Assembly: GCA_035465395.1 (NCBI GenBank)
Contig: DATHRK010000006.1
Location: forward strand, 1 to 64,000
Length of the DNA stretch: 64,000 nt
Reading direction: 5' to 3'
Origin: DATHRK01 sp035465395
Lineage (GTDB): Bacteria; Gemmatimonadota; Gemmatimonadetes; Longimicrobiales; RSA9
The stretch's first letter is position 1. Every line of letters starts with the position of its first letter. A program made the position numbers and the translations under genes. Below, piece by piece: positions 49,984 to 61,878 of the stretch. Under the pieces are notes generated by a model that was not told the origin of the DNA, did not search any database, and saw only the letters and a list, made by a program, of their open reading frames with translations.

Positions 49984-51075
49984 CTAGTTGCGGCGTACGA
50001 AGCGTCCGCCCGGAGCCCGGCCCACCATCCCGGCGATCTCGAGCTCCGAGAGGGCGGCCGCCAGCTCCGCCGGTGCGCGGCCCGATCGTTCCGCCAACTC
50101 GTCGAGCGTCGCGCCGGCCCCCGCGAGCGCCGTCCACGCGTCGGTCCCGAGAGGAGCCTTCCCCAACGTCTCCTCCGCCGGCCTCGCCTCGCCCCGCAAC
50201 CCCAACAGGTCGACTGCGTCGGCGGGCTCGCAGATCACCGCCGCGCCTTCGCGCAGGAGCCGGTTCGAGCCAGCGCAGCTCGGACGGTCGATCGCGCCGG
50301 GGACGGCGCCGACTTCCAGCCCCAGGTCGAGCGCGTGCGAGACGGTGTTCTGCGCACCGCTCCGGTGTGGCGCCTCCACGACCACCAGCGCGCCGGAGAG
50401 CGCGGCGATGAGCCGGTTCCGGCGGGGGAAGTGGTGCGGCAGCGGCGGCGTGCCCGGCGGGAATTCCGAGAGGAGGAGCCCCCGCGCCTCGAGCCGCCGC
50501 CGCAGAGCCCCGAGGGCGCGCGGGTACGGCACGTCGATGCCGCAGCCCAGGACGGCGATGGTGCCCTGCTCCACGGCTCCCTCGTGCGCCGCCGCGTCGA
50601 TGCCCTGGGCGTGCCCGCTGACCACGACCGCGCCGCGCCTGCCCGCCGCCACGGCGATGGCGTGGGCGGCGCGGCGCCCGTGTTCGCTGCAGCGGCGCGT
50701 GCCCACGACGGCGAGCGCGGGCCGCGCGAGCAACGCCGCGTCCCCGCGGTAGAACAGCAGCGGAGGGGGATCGACGAGTCGCCAGAGACCGGGCGGGTAG
50801 CGCGCGTCCCAGTACGGGAGGATACCCGCAGCGCGGAGCGCGGGTGGCGGCCGACCGCTCGGCCGCGCGTAGGCCGGACTGGGTTGGAGACTGCGCAGCG
50901 CGCCGGCAATCCCGCGATGGCGGTCCAACAGCGGCCAGAGCCGGCGTGGCGATCCGCCGGTCTCGACGACCAGACGCACCAGCCCCAGCGCCGCCTGCCG
51001 CGGCGCCTCGACGGGCCTGGCGCGCACCCTACGCACCGCTGCCTGCAGCCCGACGACGGCGGCCTCCCTGGTCAC
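49984..51075 (-). CDS. dprA: DNA processing protein DprA
   Basis: 363-residue RecA loader used in natural transformation. The Rossmann-like core has LAVVGTRRCSEHGRRAA, VVVSGHAQGIDAAAHEGA, IAVLGCGIDVPYPRA, LLSEFPPGTPPLPHHFPRRNRLIAALS, VVVEAPHRSGAQNT and AVPGAIDRPSCAGSNRLL. The N-terminal SAM-like and C-terminal winged-helix domains (TLDELAERSGRAPAELAAAL) are also recognisable. GTG 51075. Suggests competence or at least recombination capacity. Confidence 0.94.
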   Translation of the reverse strand: MTREAAVVGLQAAVRRVRARPVEAPRQAALGLVRLVVETGGSPRRLWPLLDRHRGIAGALRSLQPSPAYARPSGRPPPALRAAGILPYWDARYPPGLWRLVDPPPLLFYRGDAALLARPALAVVGTRRCSEHGRRAAHAIAVAAGRRGAVVVSGHAQGIDAAAHEGAVEQGTIAVLGCGIDVPYPRALGALRRRLEARGLLLSEFPPGTPPLPHHFPRRNRLIAALSGALVVVEAPHRSGAQNTVSHALDLGLEVGAVPGAIDRPSCAGSNRLLREGAAVICEPADAVDLLGLRGEARPAEETLGKAPLGTDAWTALAGAGATLDELAERSGRAPAELAAALSELEIAGMVGRAPGGRFVRRN

Positions 51076-51189
51076 CCCTCCGACCCGGCCGGGCCCGCGG
51101 GGTCACCCCTCCCGGCGCTCCTGCGCGGCCCCGCACGCACGCGCCCCCCGGCCGCCGAAGGTCTCACGCCGATCCTGCGCGCCGGCGCA

Positions 51190-52215
51190 TCACGGAGTCC
51201 ATGGCTCCTGCGACGCCCCCCCGGCGTCTTCGGACCGCACCTCCGCGACGTGGGACCAGAGGGCATCCAGAAGCCCGTCCAGGCCCCGGCGCGAGACCGA
51301 CGAAATCGCGAACGAGCCCCACGCCTCCGGCGCGTCGATGGCGGGCGGCGCCTGGTCGGGGCCCAGCAGATCCAGCTTCGTGAGCACGACGCAGTGCGGC
51401 TTGGCAGCCAGCTCCGGCGAGTGGAGCTCCAACTCGTGGCGCAGCTGGGCGTAGTCTCGCTGTGGGTCGTCGCTGTCCACCGGAACCAGGACCGCGAGCG
51501 TTCGCGTTCTCTCCACATGGCGCAGGAACTGCAAACCCAGACCTCGCCCCTCGTGCGCTCCTTCGATGATTCCGGGAATATCCGCGACCACCAGAGAGCG
51601 CCGGTCCGACCGTGGAACGACGCCCAGGTTCGGCGTCAGTGTCGTAAAGGGGTAATCGGCGATCTTCGGACGGGCCTCGGACACCGCCGCGAGGAACGTG
51701 GACTTGCCGGCGTTCGGCATGCCGACCAGGCCGACATCGGCGATCAGCTTGAGCTCGAACGCGATGCGTCGCTCTTCGCCCTCCTCGCCGGGCTCCCAGC
51801 GCCTCGGCGCCCGGTTGGTCGCGGTCGCGAAGGCGGCGTTGCCGCGCCCGCCGCGACCACCCCGCGCCACGACGACGCGGTCGCCTACCTCCACGAGCTC
51901 GCCCAGGACCTCGCCGGTGGCGGTGTCGCGGATCAGGGTGCCCGGTGGCACCGCCAGCTCGAGGTCCGCGCCGCTACGTCCGGTTCGATTGGCTCCCTCC
52001 CCGTGCATGCCGCGCTCGGCCCGGTGGTGTTGGCGGTAGCGATAGTCGAGAAGGGTCGTGGCATCGCCCGCCGCGACCACCACGACGTCGCCGCCGTCGC
52101 CGCCGTCGCCTCCCGCGGGCCCGCCGCGGGCGACCCCCGACTCTCGTCGCCAGGCCTCGGCCCCCGAGCCGCCGGTGCCGCCGTAGACCTCGATTTCCAC
52201 GTAATCCAGGAACAT
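51190..52215 (-). CDS. obg: GTPase Obg
   Basis: 341 residues. The Gly-rich N-terminal Obg domain (YVEIEVYGGTGGSGAEAWRR, GGPAGGDGGDGGDVV, GGRGGRGNAAFAT) is followed by a G domain with G1 GMPNAGKST, G3 DIPGIIEGAHEGRGLG, G4 TKLD and G5 SSVSRRGL. It binds the large ribosomal subunit and is involved in ribosome assembly/growth control. ATG 52215. The usual rplU-rpmA genes are not upstream here. Confidence 0.96.
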   Translation of the reverse strand: MFLDYVEIEVYGGTGGSGAEAWRRESGVARGGPAGGDGGDGGDVVVVAAGDATTLLDYRYRQHHRAERGMHGEGANRTGRSGADLELAVPPGTLIRDTATGEVLGELVEVGDRVVVARGGRGGRGNAAFATATNRAPRRWEPGEEGEERRIAFELKLIADVGLVGMPNAGKSTFLAAVSEARPKIADYPFTTLTPNLGVVPRSDRRSLVVADIPGIIEGAHEGRGLGLQFLRHVERTRTLAVLVPVDSDDPQRDYAQLRHELELHSPELAAKPHCVVLTKLDLLGPDQAPPAIDAPEAWGSFAISSVSRRGLDGLLDALWSHVAEVRSEDAGGASQEPWTP

Positions 52216-52455
52216 CCGCTTTTCGGGACGGGTGTCGGGGAGCCCTTCGGGCCCAGGGCACGCGGCGGCACCGCCGCCGTAGCGCGAGGCTACATCGGGC
52301 CCACGATCACGGCAACGCTCGCGCTGCCGCGAGGGAACCGTGGAATCCCGGCCAACGCCGGCCCGCCCCTCGGAACATCACACACCGCAGGGGCAGGTCC
52401 ATGGCGATCCGGACCGGGACCCCGCCGCCCGTCGGGGGAAGTCCCGGTCGATCGC
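52216..52455. other. Intergenic region upstream of obg
   Basis: 240 bp between the CMD-family gene and obg, both minus strand. GC-rich, with no open frame I can support and no RNA I recognise. An inverted repeat-like CCGGCC/GGCCGG occurs but without a T run. The obg promoter probably lies here. Confidence 0.3.
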
Positions 52456-53121
52456 TCAGGGCCCCTCGGCTGCGCGTACGGCGCGTCCCAACAGGGTGCT
52501 CCACACCCGCCAGGCGCCTTCCCGTCGCTCGGCCGAGACGTGGTCCCCGGCGACGCGCAGGACGGCCTCCAATTCGTCTTCGGTAGCGCCCACGCGCAGT
52601 GCTCCGCGCAGGTGCGAGTAGAGCTGCGGCTCGGCGTCCTGGCCGCACAGCAGCGCCACCACGCACAACTCCCTGTCGCGCAACGCGAGTCCCGGGCGGC
52701 CTAGCACCCGCCCGTAGCCGTCGCGCAGCATCCAACGGTCCAGGTCGCGATGGAGGGAAGCGACGTGGGCGCGCAGCCGGTCGTACGCGTTGCCGTACAC
52801 GCTCCGACAGACCTCCTCCCCCCGCGCCTGCCAGGTCGTGGGATCGTCGTCGGGCACGGCGTCCCGGGTCACTCCGGCGATCTCGCGCCATGCGGCTAGC
52901 GCCGCGATCGTTGCGGGGTAGCCGACGAACAGGTGCGTCTGCAGCAGCATCTCCTCGATGGCGGTCGCGTCGAGCCCGTCGCCCAGGGCCGCGTGCGCCG
53001 CCTTCAGCGCGTCGCGCACGGCCTCGTCGCGCCCAGCGCCGATCGCCGCCGAGGCCGCCACGAGGAGCCGCGTCCCACGCGACAGGACGGCCGCGTCGCC
53101 GAAATCCGATGCCCGGCTCAC
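52456..53121 (-). CDS. Carboxymuconolactone decarboxylase family (AhpD-like) protein
   Basis: 221 residues with two CMD-type regions: VRDALKAAHAALGDGLDATA with LLQTHLFVGYPATIAALAAW, and RDRELCVVALLCGQDAEPQL with LRGALRVGATEDELEAVLRV. The redox CxxC of AhpD is not seen, so a decarboxylase/hydroperoxidase activity cannot be claimed. GTG 53121 overlaps the asparaginase stop as GTGA. In the same run as asparaginase and a TauE-type permease. Confidence 0.82.
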   Translation of the reverse strand: MSRASDFGDAAVLSRGTRLLVAASAAIGAGRDEAVRDALKAAHAALGDGLDATAIEEMLLQTHLFVGYPATIAALAAWREIAGVTRDAVPDDDPTTWQARGEEVCRSVYGNAYDRLRAHVASLHRDLDRWMLRDGYGRVLGRPGLALRDRELCVVALLCGQDAEPQLYSHLRGALRVGATEDELEAVLRVAGDHVSAERREGAWRVWSTLLGRAVRAAEGP

Positions 53122-54164
53122 GCGCCGGACCCCGTCCCCGGGAGGTCGACCTCGAGCGCGCCAACGACCTCGCCCCGCGTGTCGCGGACGGGCGGAGACG
53201 CAATCGCCGCCAGTCCGTCGTAGCCGGCGGCGTCGATCACGCCGCAGGCCCTCAGCAACGAAACCAGGGCGGCGTCTGCGGCCCGTCTGGAGCCGTCCGC
53301 CACCTTGAGGGCCAGGCCCAGTCCCGCCTCGGGAGCACATGCGCAGTACACGCCCTCGGCTCCCACCTTGGCGAGCACGCGTCCCCCTGTGTGGCGCGCG
53401 ATCGCGGTGCACAGCCGGCCCGTGCCCGCCAGCAGGTGCGGGTGCGCCGATACGGCGTCCCGAATTCGCTTGGATCCGTCCTCCGCGGCGCCGAAGCGGC
53501 CGAAGGCGGCGGCGAGCGTGGCGAGGGGGAGTCGGAACGTGACCACGCCGCAGCCATCGGTGGCCTTTTCGAGGCGCTCCGCCGGGATTCCCGTCCAGCG
53601 CTCGATCTCCGCGCTCATCGTGCCCTGGACCGGGTGATCGGGCGCCTCGTAACCGCGGACGGGCGCGCCGAGGTGCCGGGCGAGGGCGATCATTGCCGCG
53701 TGCTTGCCGGAGCAGTTGTTGTGGATCCGGTCCGGCCGTAGGCCGTCCGCGGCGAGCGCGCGGGCCGACGGGGCGTGCATCGGCTCGTGAGCGCCGCACG
53801 CCAGGTCGTCCGGGCTCGCCCCGCAGAGGTCCAGTGCTCGACCGGCCACGGCCACGTGCTCGGGCTCGCCGCCGTGCGAGGCGCACGCCAGGGCGATCTC
53901 CTCGGCCCCGAAGCCGAACGCGTCGAACGCGCCGGCGGCCAGCACCGCGTGCGCCTGCAACGGCTTGACCGCCGAGCGCGCGAACACGCCGATGTCCGCA
54001 TCGCCCCAGGCTGTTCGGATCGCCCCCGTGGCGTCGCAGAGCACGGCGTGCACGGTGTGGCGGGACTCGGGGTACCCTCCTCGCGACGCGCGCACCACGA
54101 CGGGGGCACGGGCAACCTGGCGGCCGGGCGCCGTGTGTCCGAGGGCGGCGGGTTCAAGCGCCAC
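53118..54164 (-). CDS. L-asparaginase II (thermolabile, Rhizobium type)
   Basis: 348 residues. The family's conserved blocks are clear: VVVRASRGGYPESRHTVHAV, SAVKPLQAHAVLAAGAFDAF, IALACASHGGEPEHV, CGAHEPMH, HNNCSGKHAAMIALARHLG, HPVQGTM, and AVGAEGVYCACAPEAGLG-like C-terminus. This class is unrelated to E. coli asparaginases I and II and uses a Ser/Lys site in the SxK/ASH region. GTG 54164 overlaps the TauE stop by 11 nt. Would supply ammonia and aspartate. Confidence 0.92.
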   Translation of the reverse strand: MALEPAALGHTAPGRQVARAPVVVRASRGGYPESRHTVHAVLCDATGAIRTAWGDADIGVFARSAVKPLQAHAVLAAGAFDAFGFGAEEIALACASHGGEPEHVAVAGRALDLCGASPDDLACGAHEPMHAPSARALAADGLRPDRIHNNCSGKHAAMIALARHLGAPVRGYEAPDHPVQGTMSAEIERWTGIPAERLEKATDGCGVVTFRLPLATLAAAFGRFGAAEDGSKRIRDAVSAHPHLLAGTGRLCTAIARHTGGRVLAKVGAEGVYCACAPEAGLGLALKVADGSRRAADAALVSLLRACGVIDAAGYDGLAAIASPPVRDTRGEVVGALEVDLPGTGSGA

Positions 54165-54969
54165 GCACGATACCCCACAAGAGGCGCAGCGCCGCCACCG
54201 CCAGCAGCCCCGCGAATCCGTAGCGGAGCGCCCGGTCCGGCACCCGCCGGTTGAGCCACGCGCCGACCCCCACGAGCGGCAGCGACCCCGCGAGCAGCGG
54301 CGCCGCGGCCCCAACGTGGACGTAGCCGACGCTCCAGGCGGGCATCGCTTCTGCGCTCGCGAACGCGTACGCGAGCGTACCAGCGGCGGCGGCCGGCGCG
54401 ATCACGGCCAACGACGTCGGTGCCAGCTCCCGGATCCCGAGCCGCCCGACGGTGTGCAGGAGGGGTATCGCGACCACGCCGCCGCCCACGCCCAGGAGCG
54501 CCGACAGCCCGCCCACGGCGGCGCCCGAGGCGGCGAGCGGTACCGCTCCGGCCGGCTTACCACGGGCGGCGGCGGTCGCGGGGCCGCGGGACCCGGCCAT
54601 GCGCAGGGCCACCACGAGCAGAAAGAGGGCGAAGCCGGCGCGCAGGAGGTCGCCCGGGATCTGCGGGGCAGCGCGGGCCAACAGGACCGCGGCGACCGCC
54701 GCGCCCGCGCCCATCGCGCCCGCCACCGGCCAGACCACGCCGCCTTCGCGCCCGTAGCGCGCCGCGCCCAGCAGCGCGGTCGGCGCTATCACGCACAGGC
54801 TGGTCGCATGGGCGGCGACCACGGGGACAGCGGCGGTCGCCGGCGACGCCGCGTAAAACGCGTAGAGGAGGGGCACCATGAGCACCCCTCCTCCGATTCC
54901 GGTCAGCCCGGACAGGACCCCGACGATGCCGCCGGTCGCGAGCAGCAGCGCAGTGGCGGCAGCGCTCAC
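54154..54969 (-). CDS. Sulfite exporter TauE/SafE family permease
   Basis: 271 residues, about eight helices in two repeats, each starting with a Gly-rich signature (GVLSGLTGIGGGVLMVPLL and GGLSALLGVGGGVVAIPLL), the TauE/SafE hallmark. Family members export sulfite, sulfoacetate or other organic anions; the actual substrate is unknown. GTG 54969; ends inside the start of the asparaginase gene. Confidence 0.93.
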   Translation of the reverse strand: MSAAATALLLATGGIVGVLSGLTGIGGGVLMVPLLYAFYAASPATAAVPVVAAHATSLCVIAPTALLGAARYGREGGVVWPVAGAMGAGAAVAAVLLARAAPQIPGDLLRAGFALFLLVVALRMAGSRGPATAAARGKPAGAVPLAASGAAVGGLSALLGVGGGVVAIPLLHTVGRLGIRELAPTSLAVIAPAAAAGTLAYAFASAEAMPAWSVGYVHVGAAAPLLAGSLPLVGVGAWLNRRVPDRALRYGFAGLLAVAALRLLWGIVRGA

Positions 54970-54991
54970 GCCGTCAGCGACCGGGCGTAGC

Positions 54992-56644
54992 CTACGGCTG
55001 TCCCTCCGCTCCGGCACCCGCCATGGCGGTCTCCGACTCGGACTGCTCCTCGACCGACTCCATGGCGGCCGCGATGCCGAATACGTCGGCCGGGGAAAGC
55101 GCCTCACGAAGCACCGCGCGGGCCGCGTCGATGTCCGGGTCTCCCGCGTTCCAGCGCTGACGGGCGCCCTCCTGGCCCCACTCCGAATAGGCGATCCGGT
55201 ACGCCAACTGGCGCCGCAGGAAGTCGCTCGCGCCATCGAAGATCTCGCGATCGACGTCGACGTCGCCCTCGATCAGGTGAGCGTAGAAGCCGTCGAGCAT
55301 CGGATCGGTAACCTCGAAGTCCGGCGACAGCTCGTGCCTCGACGCGTAGGCGTTCGCGTAGGCGAAGATGGCGTCGCTGTAGGCCGCGCCGTAGGGATTG
55401 AGTGCGCGTACCAGCGTCTCCACGCCCGGGTCGGCATCGCGCTCCACGGCGAGGTCGGGGCTGATGCCGCCGCCGCCGAGCACCTCGCGCCCCGCGTCCG
55501 TGCGGAAGATCTCGCGGCCGCCGTCGTCGTCGGGGTCGTCGTCTTCCGCGATGTCGCTCACCGGCGCGTCGCTCTGGTCCCCGTGGGGCGCCTGGATGGA
55601 CCTGCCGGAGGGCGTGTACCAGCGCGCGGTGGTCAGCTTCAGCACGTAGTCGCCCGCGCGCAGCCTGAAGAGCGTCTGCACCGAGCCCTTGCCGAACGTG
55701 CGCTGCCCCATGAGCAGGGCCCGGTCGTGGTCCTGCAGCGCGCCAGCCACGATCTCCGAGGCCGAGGCGCTGGCGCCGTTGATCAGCACCACCATCGGCA
55801 GATCCGGGAAGTGGTCTCCGTCCGTGGCCCGGTAGCTGTGGTTGTCCTCGTCCACGCGTCCCCGCGTCTCGGTGATCGCGACGCCCTTCGGCAGGAAGAG
55901 GTCCGCCATCTCGAAGCTCTGGTCCAGCAATCCGCCCGGATTGTCGCGCAGGTCGAGGATCAGGCCGCGCATGCCGCGCTCCTGCATGTTCTCCACGGCA
56001 TCGCGCACCTCGCGCGCCGAGGACTCGCTGAAGCGGGCCACGCCGACGTAGCCGATGCCATCCTCCATGAGGTAGGCCGCGGGCACGGCGCGGACTTCGA
56101 TTTCGTCGCGCGTGATGGTGTAGGGGATGGGGCGTTCGGCTCCGGCGCGACCGATCTTGATGTCGACGCTCTTGCCCTTCGGGCCTCGCAGGACCTTGAC
56201 GGCGTCGTCCTCCGTCCAGCCCTCGGTGGAGGCGCCGTCGACCTCCACGATCCTGTCACCGGCCTGCAGTCCCGCGCGCTCGGCTGGCGTGCCGGGGATG
56301 GGCGCGATGATGGTGATCCAGCCGTTGCGAACGGCGATCTCGATGCCCAGTCCACCGTACTCGCCCGTCGTGTCGAGCCGGAGATCGGCGTACTGGTCGC
56401 TATTCATGAGGATCGAGTAGGGGTCTCCGAGCTCGTGCAGGAGCCCCTCGATCGCCATCTGGTACAGCTCGTCCTGGTCGTTCGCGTCGACGAAGCGCTC
56501 GGACACCATGTCCACGACTTCCTCGAACAGCCGTACCTGCGAATACAGGTTGAGCTCGTCGGCCGCGCCCTTCTGCAGGAACCAGCCGCCGGTCGTGAGT
56601 GCGATCGCTCCCACCAGGAGCGGCATGGCTACGGTCTTCCTCAT
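54992..56644 (-). CDS. S41 family C-terminal processing peptidase (CtpA-like)
   Basis: 550 residues. N-terminal signal anchor (about 5-23), a helical region with LLHELGDPYSILM, a PDZ domain at about 95-165 (GLGIEI, AGLQAGDRIVEVDG), and the serine/lysine protease core: LILDLRDNPGGLL, NGASASASEIVAGALQD with catalytic Ser296, and FGKGSVQ with Lys319. A long acidic loop (DIAEDDDPDDDGG, about 360-372) and a C-terminal helical domain follow. Works in the periplasm on C-termini of envelope proteins. Confidence 0.95.
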   Translation of the reverse strand: MRKTVAMPLLVGAIALTTGGWFLQKGAADELNLYSQVRLFEEVVDMVSERFVDANDQDELYQMAIEGLLHELGDPYSILMNSDQYADLRLDTTGEYGGLGIEIAVRNGWITIIAPIPGTPAERAGLQAGDRIVEVDGASTEGWTEDDAVKVLRGPKGKSVDIKIGRAGAERPIPYTITRDEIEVRAVPAAYLMEDGIGYVGVARFSESSAREVRDAVENMQERGMRGLILDLRDNPGGLLDQSFEMADLFLPKGVAITETRGRVDEDNHSYRATDGDHFPDLPMVVLINGASASASEIVAGALQDHDRALLMGQRTFGKGSVQTLFRLRAGDYVLKLTTARWYTPSGRSIQAPHGDQSDAPVSDIAEDDDPDDDGGREIFRTDAGREVLGGGGISPDLAVERDADPGVETLVRALNPYGAAYSDAIFAYANAYASRHELSPDFEVTDPMLDGFYAHLIEGDVDVDREIFDGASDFLRRQLAYRIAYSEWGQEGARQRWNAGDPDIDAARAVLREALSPADVFGIAAAMESVEEQSESETAMAGAGAEGQP

Positions 56645-56761
56645 CGAGATCCCCGGTTGGGGGCAGCGGGCCCGATCCTCGCGGGCACCGCGACGCTTTC
56701 AGTGTACCACGGGGCCGCGCGGTCTGCCATCGCGGTCGCACGCGCGGCCGTTCCTTCGTAG

Positions 56762-57409
56762 CTAAACCGACCCGGACGCGAAAGTTTCGGGCCAACGGCC
56801 CCGCAGCACGGCGAGGATCGCGCGGTGGACCGCGCGCACGCCTCCGTCCGCGTCGATAACCTCGATCGTGTCGTCGGCGGCGGCCAGCTCGCCGTAGCCT
56901 CGGCGCACGCGCTCGTGGAAAGCCGCATCCGCGCTCTCGATCCGGTCGGGCTTGCGTCGGCCGGAGCGGGCCCGGGCCGCCTCGTCGGACAGCTCCATCA
57001 GCAGGGTGAGGTCCGGAACCAGACCGCCGGTGGCAAACTCCACGGCGCTCCTTACCTGGACGATCGGCAAGCCGCGCCCGTAACCCTGGTACGCAAGGCT
57101 CGACAGAAAGTAGCGATCGGCGATGACTAGCTTGCCTTCCGCCAGCGCGGGGCGGATCCGTTCTTCGACGAGCGCGGCGCGCGCCGCCAGGTAGAGAAGC
57201 AGCTCGGAGCGCGGCGTCATGTCCGCGCCCTGCAGGATCACCGGCCGGATCGCCTCCCCCAGCGCCGTACCCCCGGGCTCCCGGACCAGGAGATGGGGGA
57301 CGTTCGCCTTCGCCAGTCGATCGCCCAGGAGCCGCACCTGGGTCGACTTGCCGCACCCGTCCGGTCCCTCGAAGACGAGGAACCGGCCGCGAGCTCCGTC
57401 GGCGGTCAC
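56762..57409 (-). CDS. tmk: Thymidylate kinase
   Basis: 215 residues. P-loop EGPDGCGKSTQ, REPGGTALGEAIR with the DR(E)-type motif, LLLYLAARAALVEE, VIADRYFLSSLAYQG, and the LID region ARSGRRKPDRIES. Phosphorylates dTMP to dTDP. GTG 57409; follows the inositol-phosphate synthase stop by 28 nt. Confidence 0.95.
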   Translation of the reverse strand: MTADGARGRFLVFEGPDGCGKSTQVRLLGDRLAKANVPHLLVREPGGTALGEAIRPVILQGADMTPRSELLLYLAARAALVEERIRPALAEGKLVIADRYFLSSLAYQGYGRGLPIVQVRSAVEFATGGLVPDLTLLMELSDEAARARSGRRKPDRIESADAAFHERVRRGYGELAAADDTIEVIDADGGVRAVHRAILAVLRGRWPETFASGSV

Positions 57410-57437
57410 CGGCGGACGGGCCGAACGGCGCGGCGGC

Positions 57438-58744
<1,307 letters not shown>

Positions 58745-58748
<4 letters not shown>

Positions 58749-59404
58749 GATAAATCCTCTTCCTTGGTGGTCCCCGGCGGAGCGCCGAGAGGGACGCCGC
58801 CCACCTGGCGGTAGACCCACACGATCCGCTGCACGGCGGTAACGTTCGTGAGGACGGCCAGGATGCCGATGACGACCTTGAGCACGAGGCCGTCCCAGGC
58901 GTCGCCGAACATCAGCGCGGCGAGGCCGATCAGAACGACGCGCTCGGCGCGCGGCATCAATCCGACGCGGCAATCGAGCCCCATGACCTCGGCGCGGGCG
59001 CGAGTATAGCTGACCATCAGCGAGCCTGCCATGGCGGCCATGACCAGGTAGATCATGCCGACATCGCCGAGCTCCATCCTCTGGTCGTTGTACAGAGAAA
59101 GGATCCCCATGTAGACGACGATCTCGCTGATCCTGTCGAGCGTCGCGTCATAGAACGCGCCGAACTTGCTCCCCAGGTCGCTCAAGCGTGCCACGCGGCC
59201 GTCGATGATGTCGAAGAACCCTCCGAGCAGCACCAGGAAGCCGGCGCTCTGCATCATCGCCTGGTCGAACGCCAGCGCCGCGGCGATGGTCACGACGAAC
59301 CCGAGCGTGGTCAGGAGGTTGGGGTGCACGCGTCGCGCGACGAGCCAGTCAGTCAGCGGGTCGATGAGCCCGTAGACGGCGTTGCGGAGGGAGGCGAGTT
59401 GCAC
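58745..59404 (-). CDS. CDP-alcohol phosphatidyltransferase (likely phosphatidylinositol-phosphate synthase)
   Basis: 219 residues, about six helices. The signature D65-x2-D68-G-x2-A-R73-x8-G82-x3-D86-x3-D90 is complete (FDIIDGRVARLSDLGSKFGA then FYDATLD). The enzyme transfers a phosphatidyl group from CDP-diacylglycerol to an alcohol. Coupling to inositol-3-phosphate synthase makes inositol phosphate the likely acceptor. GTG 59404. It follows ylbF by 5 nt. Confidence 0.9.
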
Positions 59405-59409
59405 CGGCG

Positions 59410-59778
59410 TCAGGAAGGCAGGATGATGCCGGAGCGGGCGCCGGAGTCCATGCCTCGCGCGATGGCGGTGTTCACGGCCGCCATCACCTTGTCGAAGTTG
59501 GCCTGTGCCGCGACCAGCCCCTGGTAGGCGGGGTGGGCCTGGAGCTCACCGAAGGCCTCTTCGTAGTCGCGCGCGGTGTCTTCATCCGGCGTCTCGCCCT
59601 GGCGGAGCGCCGAGGCGAGCTGTTCCTCCAGCCCCGCCAGCTTGCGCACGGCCGACGATACGTCCTCGTCGGATTCTATGCGTTCCCTGGCTCGTACGAG
59701 CGCCTTGTATTCGGTCGTCTGGCCGACCAGGCGACCCAGCTCTTCGGCCTTGCGCAGCGTTCCTTCGTCGGACTCCAT
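59410..59778 (-). CDS. YlbF/YmcA family protein
   Basis: 122 residues, all-helical. LRKAEELGRLVGQTTEYKAL, DEDVSSAVRKLAGLEEQLAS, HPAYQGLVAAQANFDKVMAAV are typical of the YlbF/YmcA (DUF964) fold. In Bacillus such proteins bind RNase Y and influence mRNA processing, biofilm and competence; whether that applies here is unknown. ATG 59778 overlaps the prmC stop (TGATG). Confidence 0.85.
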   Translation of the reverse strand: MESDEGTLRKAEELGRLVGQTTEYKALVRARERIESDEDVSSAVRKLAGLEEQLASALRQGETPDEDTARDYEEAFGELQAHPAYQGLVAAQANFDKVMAAVNTAIARGMDSGARSGIILPS

Positions 59779-60706
59779 CAACGGGCCTCTCCTTCGTGGC
59801 TCGACGCCTCGGCTTCGTTTCGATTCGATCCGGACACGGCCGCGACGGGCGCTCGGGCGATCGCGATCCGATCCCGCCCCGTGAGATCGGTCACGACCCG
59901 CGCGTCTTGCAGTCCGGCCTCTCGCAAGGCCCGTCGGACCTCCACGCCCTGCGTGGCCCCGATTTCCAGGGCCAGCCAGCCGCCGCTGGCCAGGATCTGC
60001 GGCGCGCCGCGGATCAAAGCGCGGATCACGTCCAATCCGTCGCCCGCGAAGAGCGCCTCGGCCGGCTCGTGCTCCCGCACCTCGGGCGGCAGGGCCTCGC
60101 GCTCGGCGGCCGCGACGTAGGGCGGGTTCGATACGACCAGGTCGAATCGCTCGCGCGCCGCGACCGGAGCGTACGTCCGGCCGTGCCGCAACTCCAGGCG
60201 TCCCCGCAAACCTAGGGCCGATGCGTTGAGCCGGGCGACCTCGAGGGCCGCCGCCGAAACGTCGGTGCCGACGACGCGGCGGAACCGGCCCTCGTGGAGC
60301 AAGCTGAGGGCGATCGCGCCGCTGCCCACGCCGACCTCGAGGACACGAGCGTCCGACGCGACCGGCAGTCCGACGACGAGGTCCACCAGGTACTCGGTCT
60401 CGGGCCGCGGGATCAGCACGCGTGGGTCCACGGCGAGGGTGATCTCCCTGAACTCGACGCTGCCCAGCACGTACGCGAGAGGCTCTCCGGCAAGGCGGCG
60501 CGCCAGCGCCGCGCCCAGCGCCGACGCGTCGCCGTGATCGAGCGGCGCGTCGCCGAGGGGGTGCAGCCGGCCCGCGGAGGTTCCGAGGACCCCTGCGACC
60601 AGGTGGCGCGCCTCCCCGGCGGCACCGATCGCGGCCAGCTCGGAGGACGCGTTGCGCAGCGCGTCGCGAATGGTCGGCCTCCCGGCCGGGAGCGGCGGGG
60701 TCGTGA

Positions 60707-60710
<4 letters not shown>
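59778..60710 (-). CDS. prmC: Peptide chain release factor N5-glutamine methyltransferase
   Basis: 310 residues. N-terminal helical RF-binding domain (ARHLVAGVLG, LDHGDASALGAALARRLAGE), IPRPETEYLVDLV, VLEVGVGSGAIALSLL, and the catalytic DLVVSNPPYVAA. It methylates the Gln of the GGQ in PrfA, encoded next to it and translated first. GTG 60710 overlaps prfA as GTGA. The last 25 residues are hydrophilic and poorly conserved. Confidence 0.95.
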
Positions 60711-61777
<1,067 letters not shown>

Positions 61778-61878
61778 GGATGGGCGAGCCTACCGGGACC
61801 GGTCGTGGGGAGCGCTGGCGCGGCCGGGGCGCCTCGACTGGCGGGGGAGGCGTACCGGCAGCTGCGTGCCGAAGGGCC

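Noticed and set aside
49546..52704. 1052-codon plus-strand open frame
   Set aside because: It lies opposite hemW, dprA and obg, all with clear motifs; amino acid composition is that of an antisense GC-rich frame.
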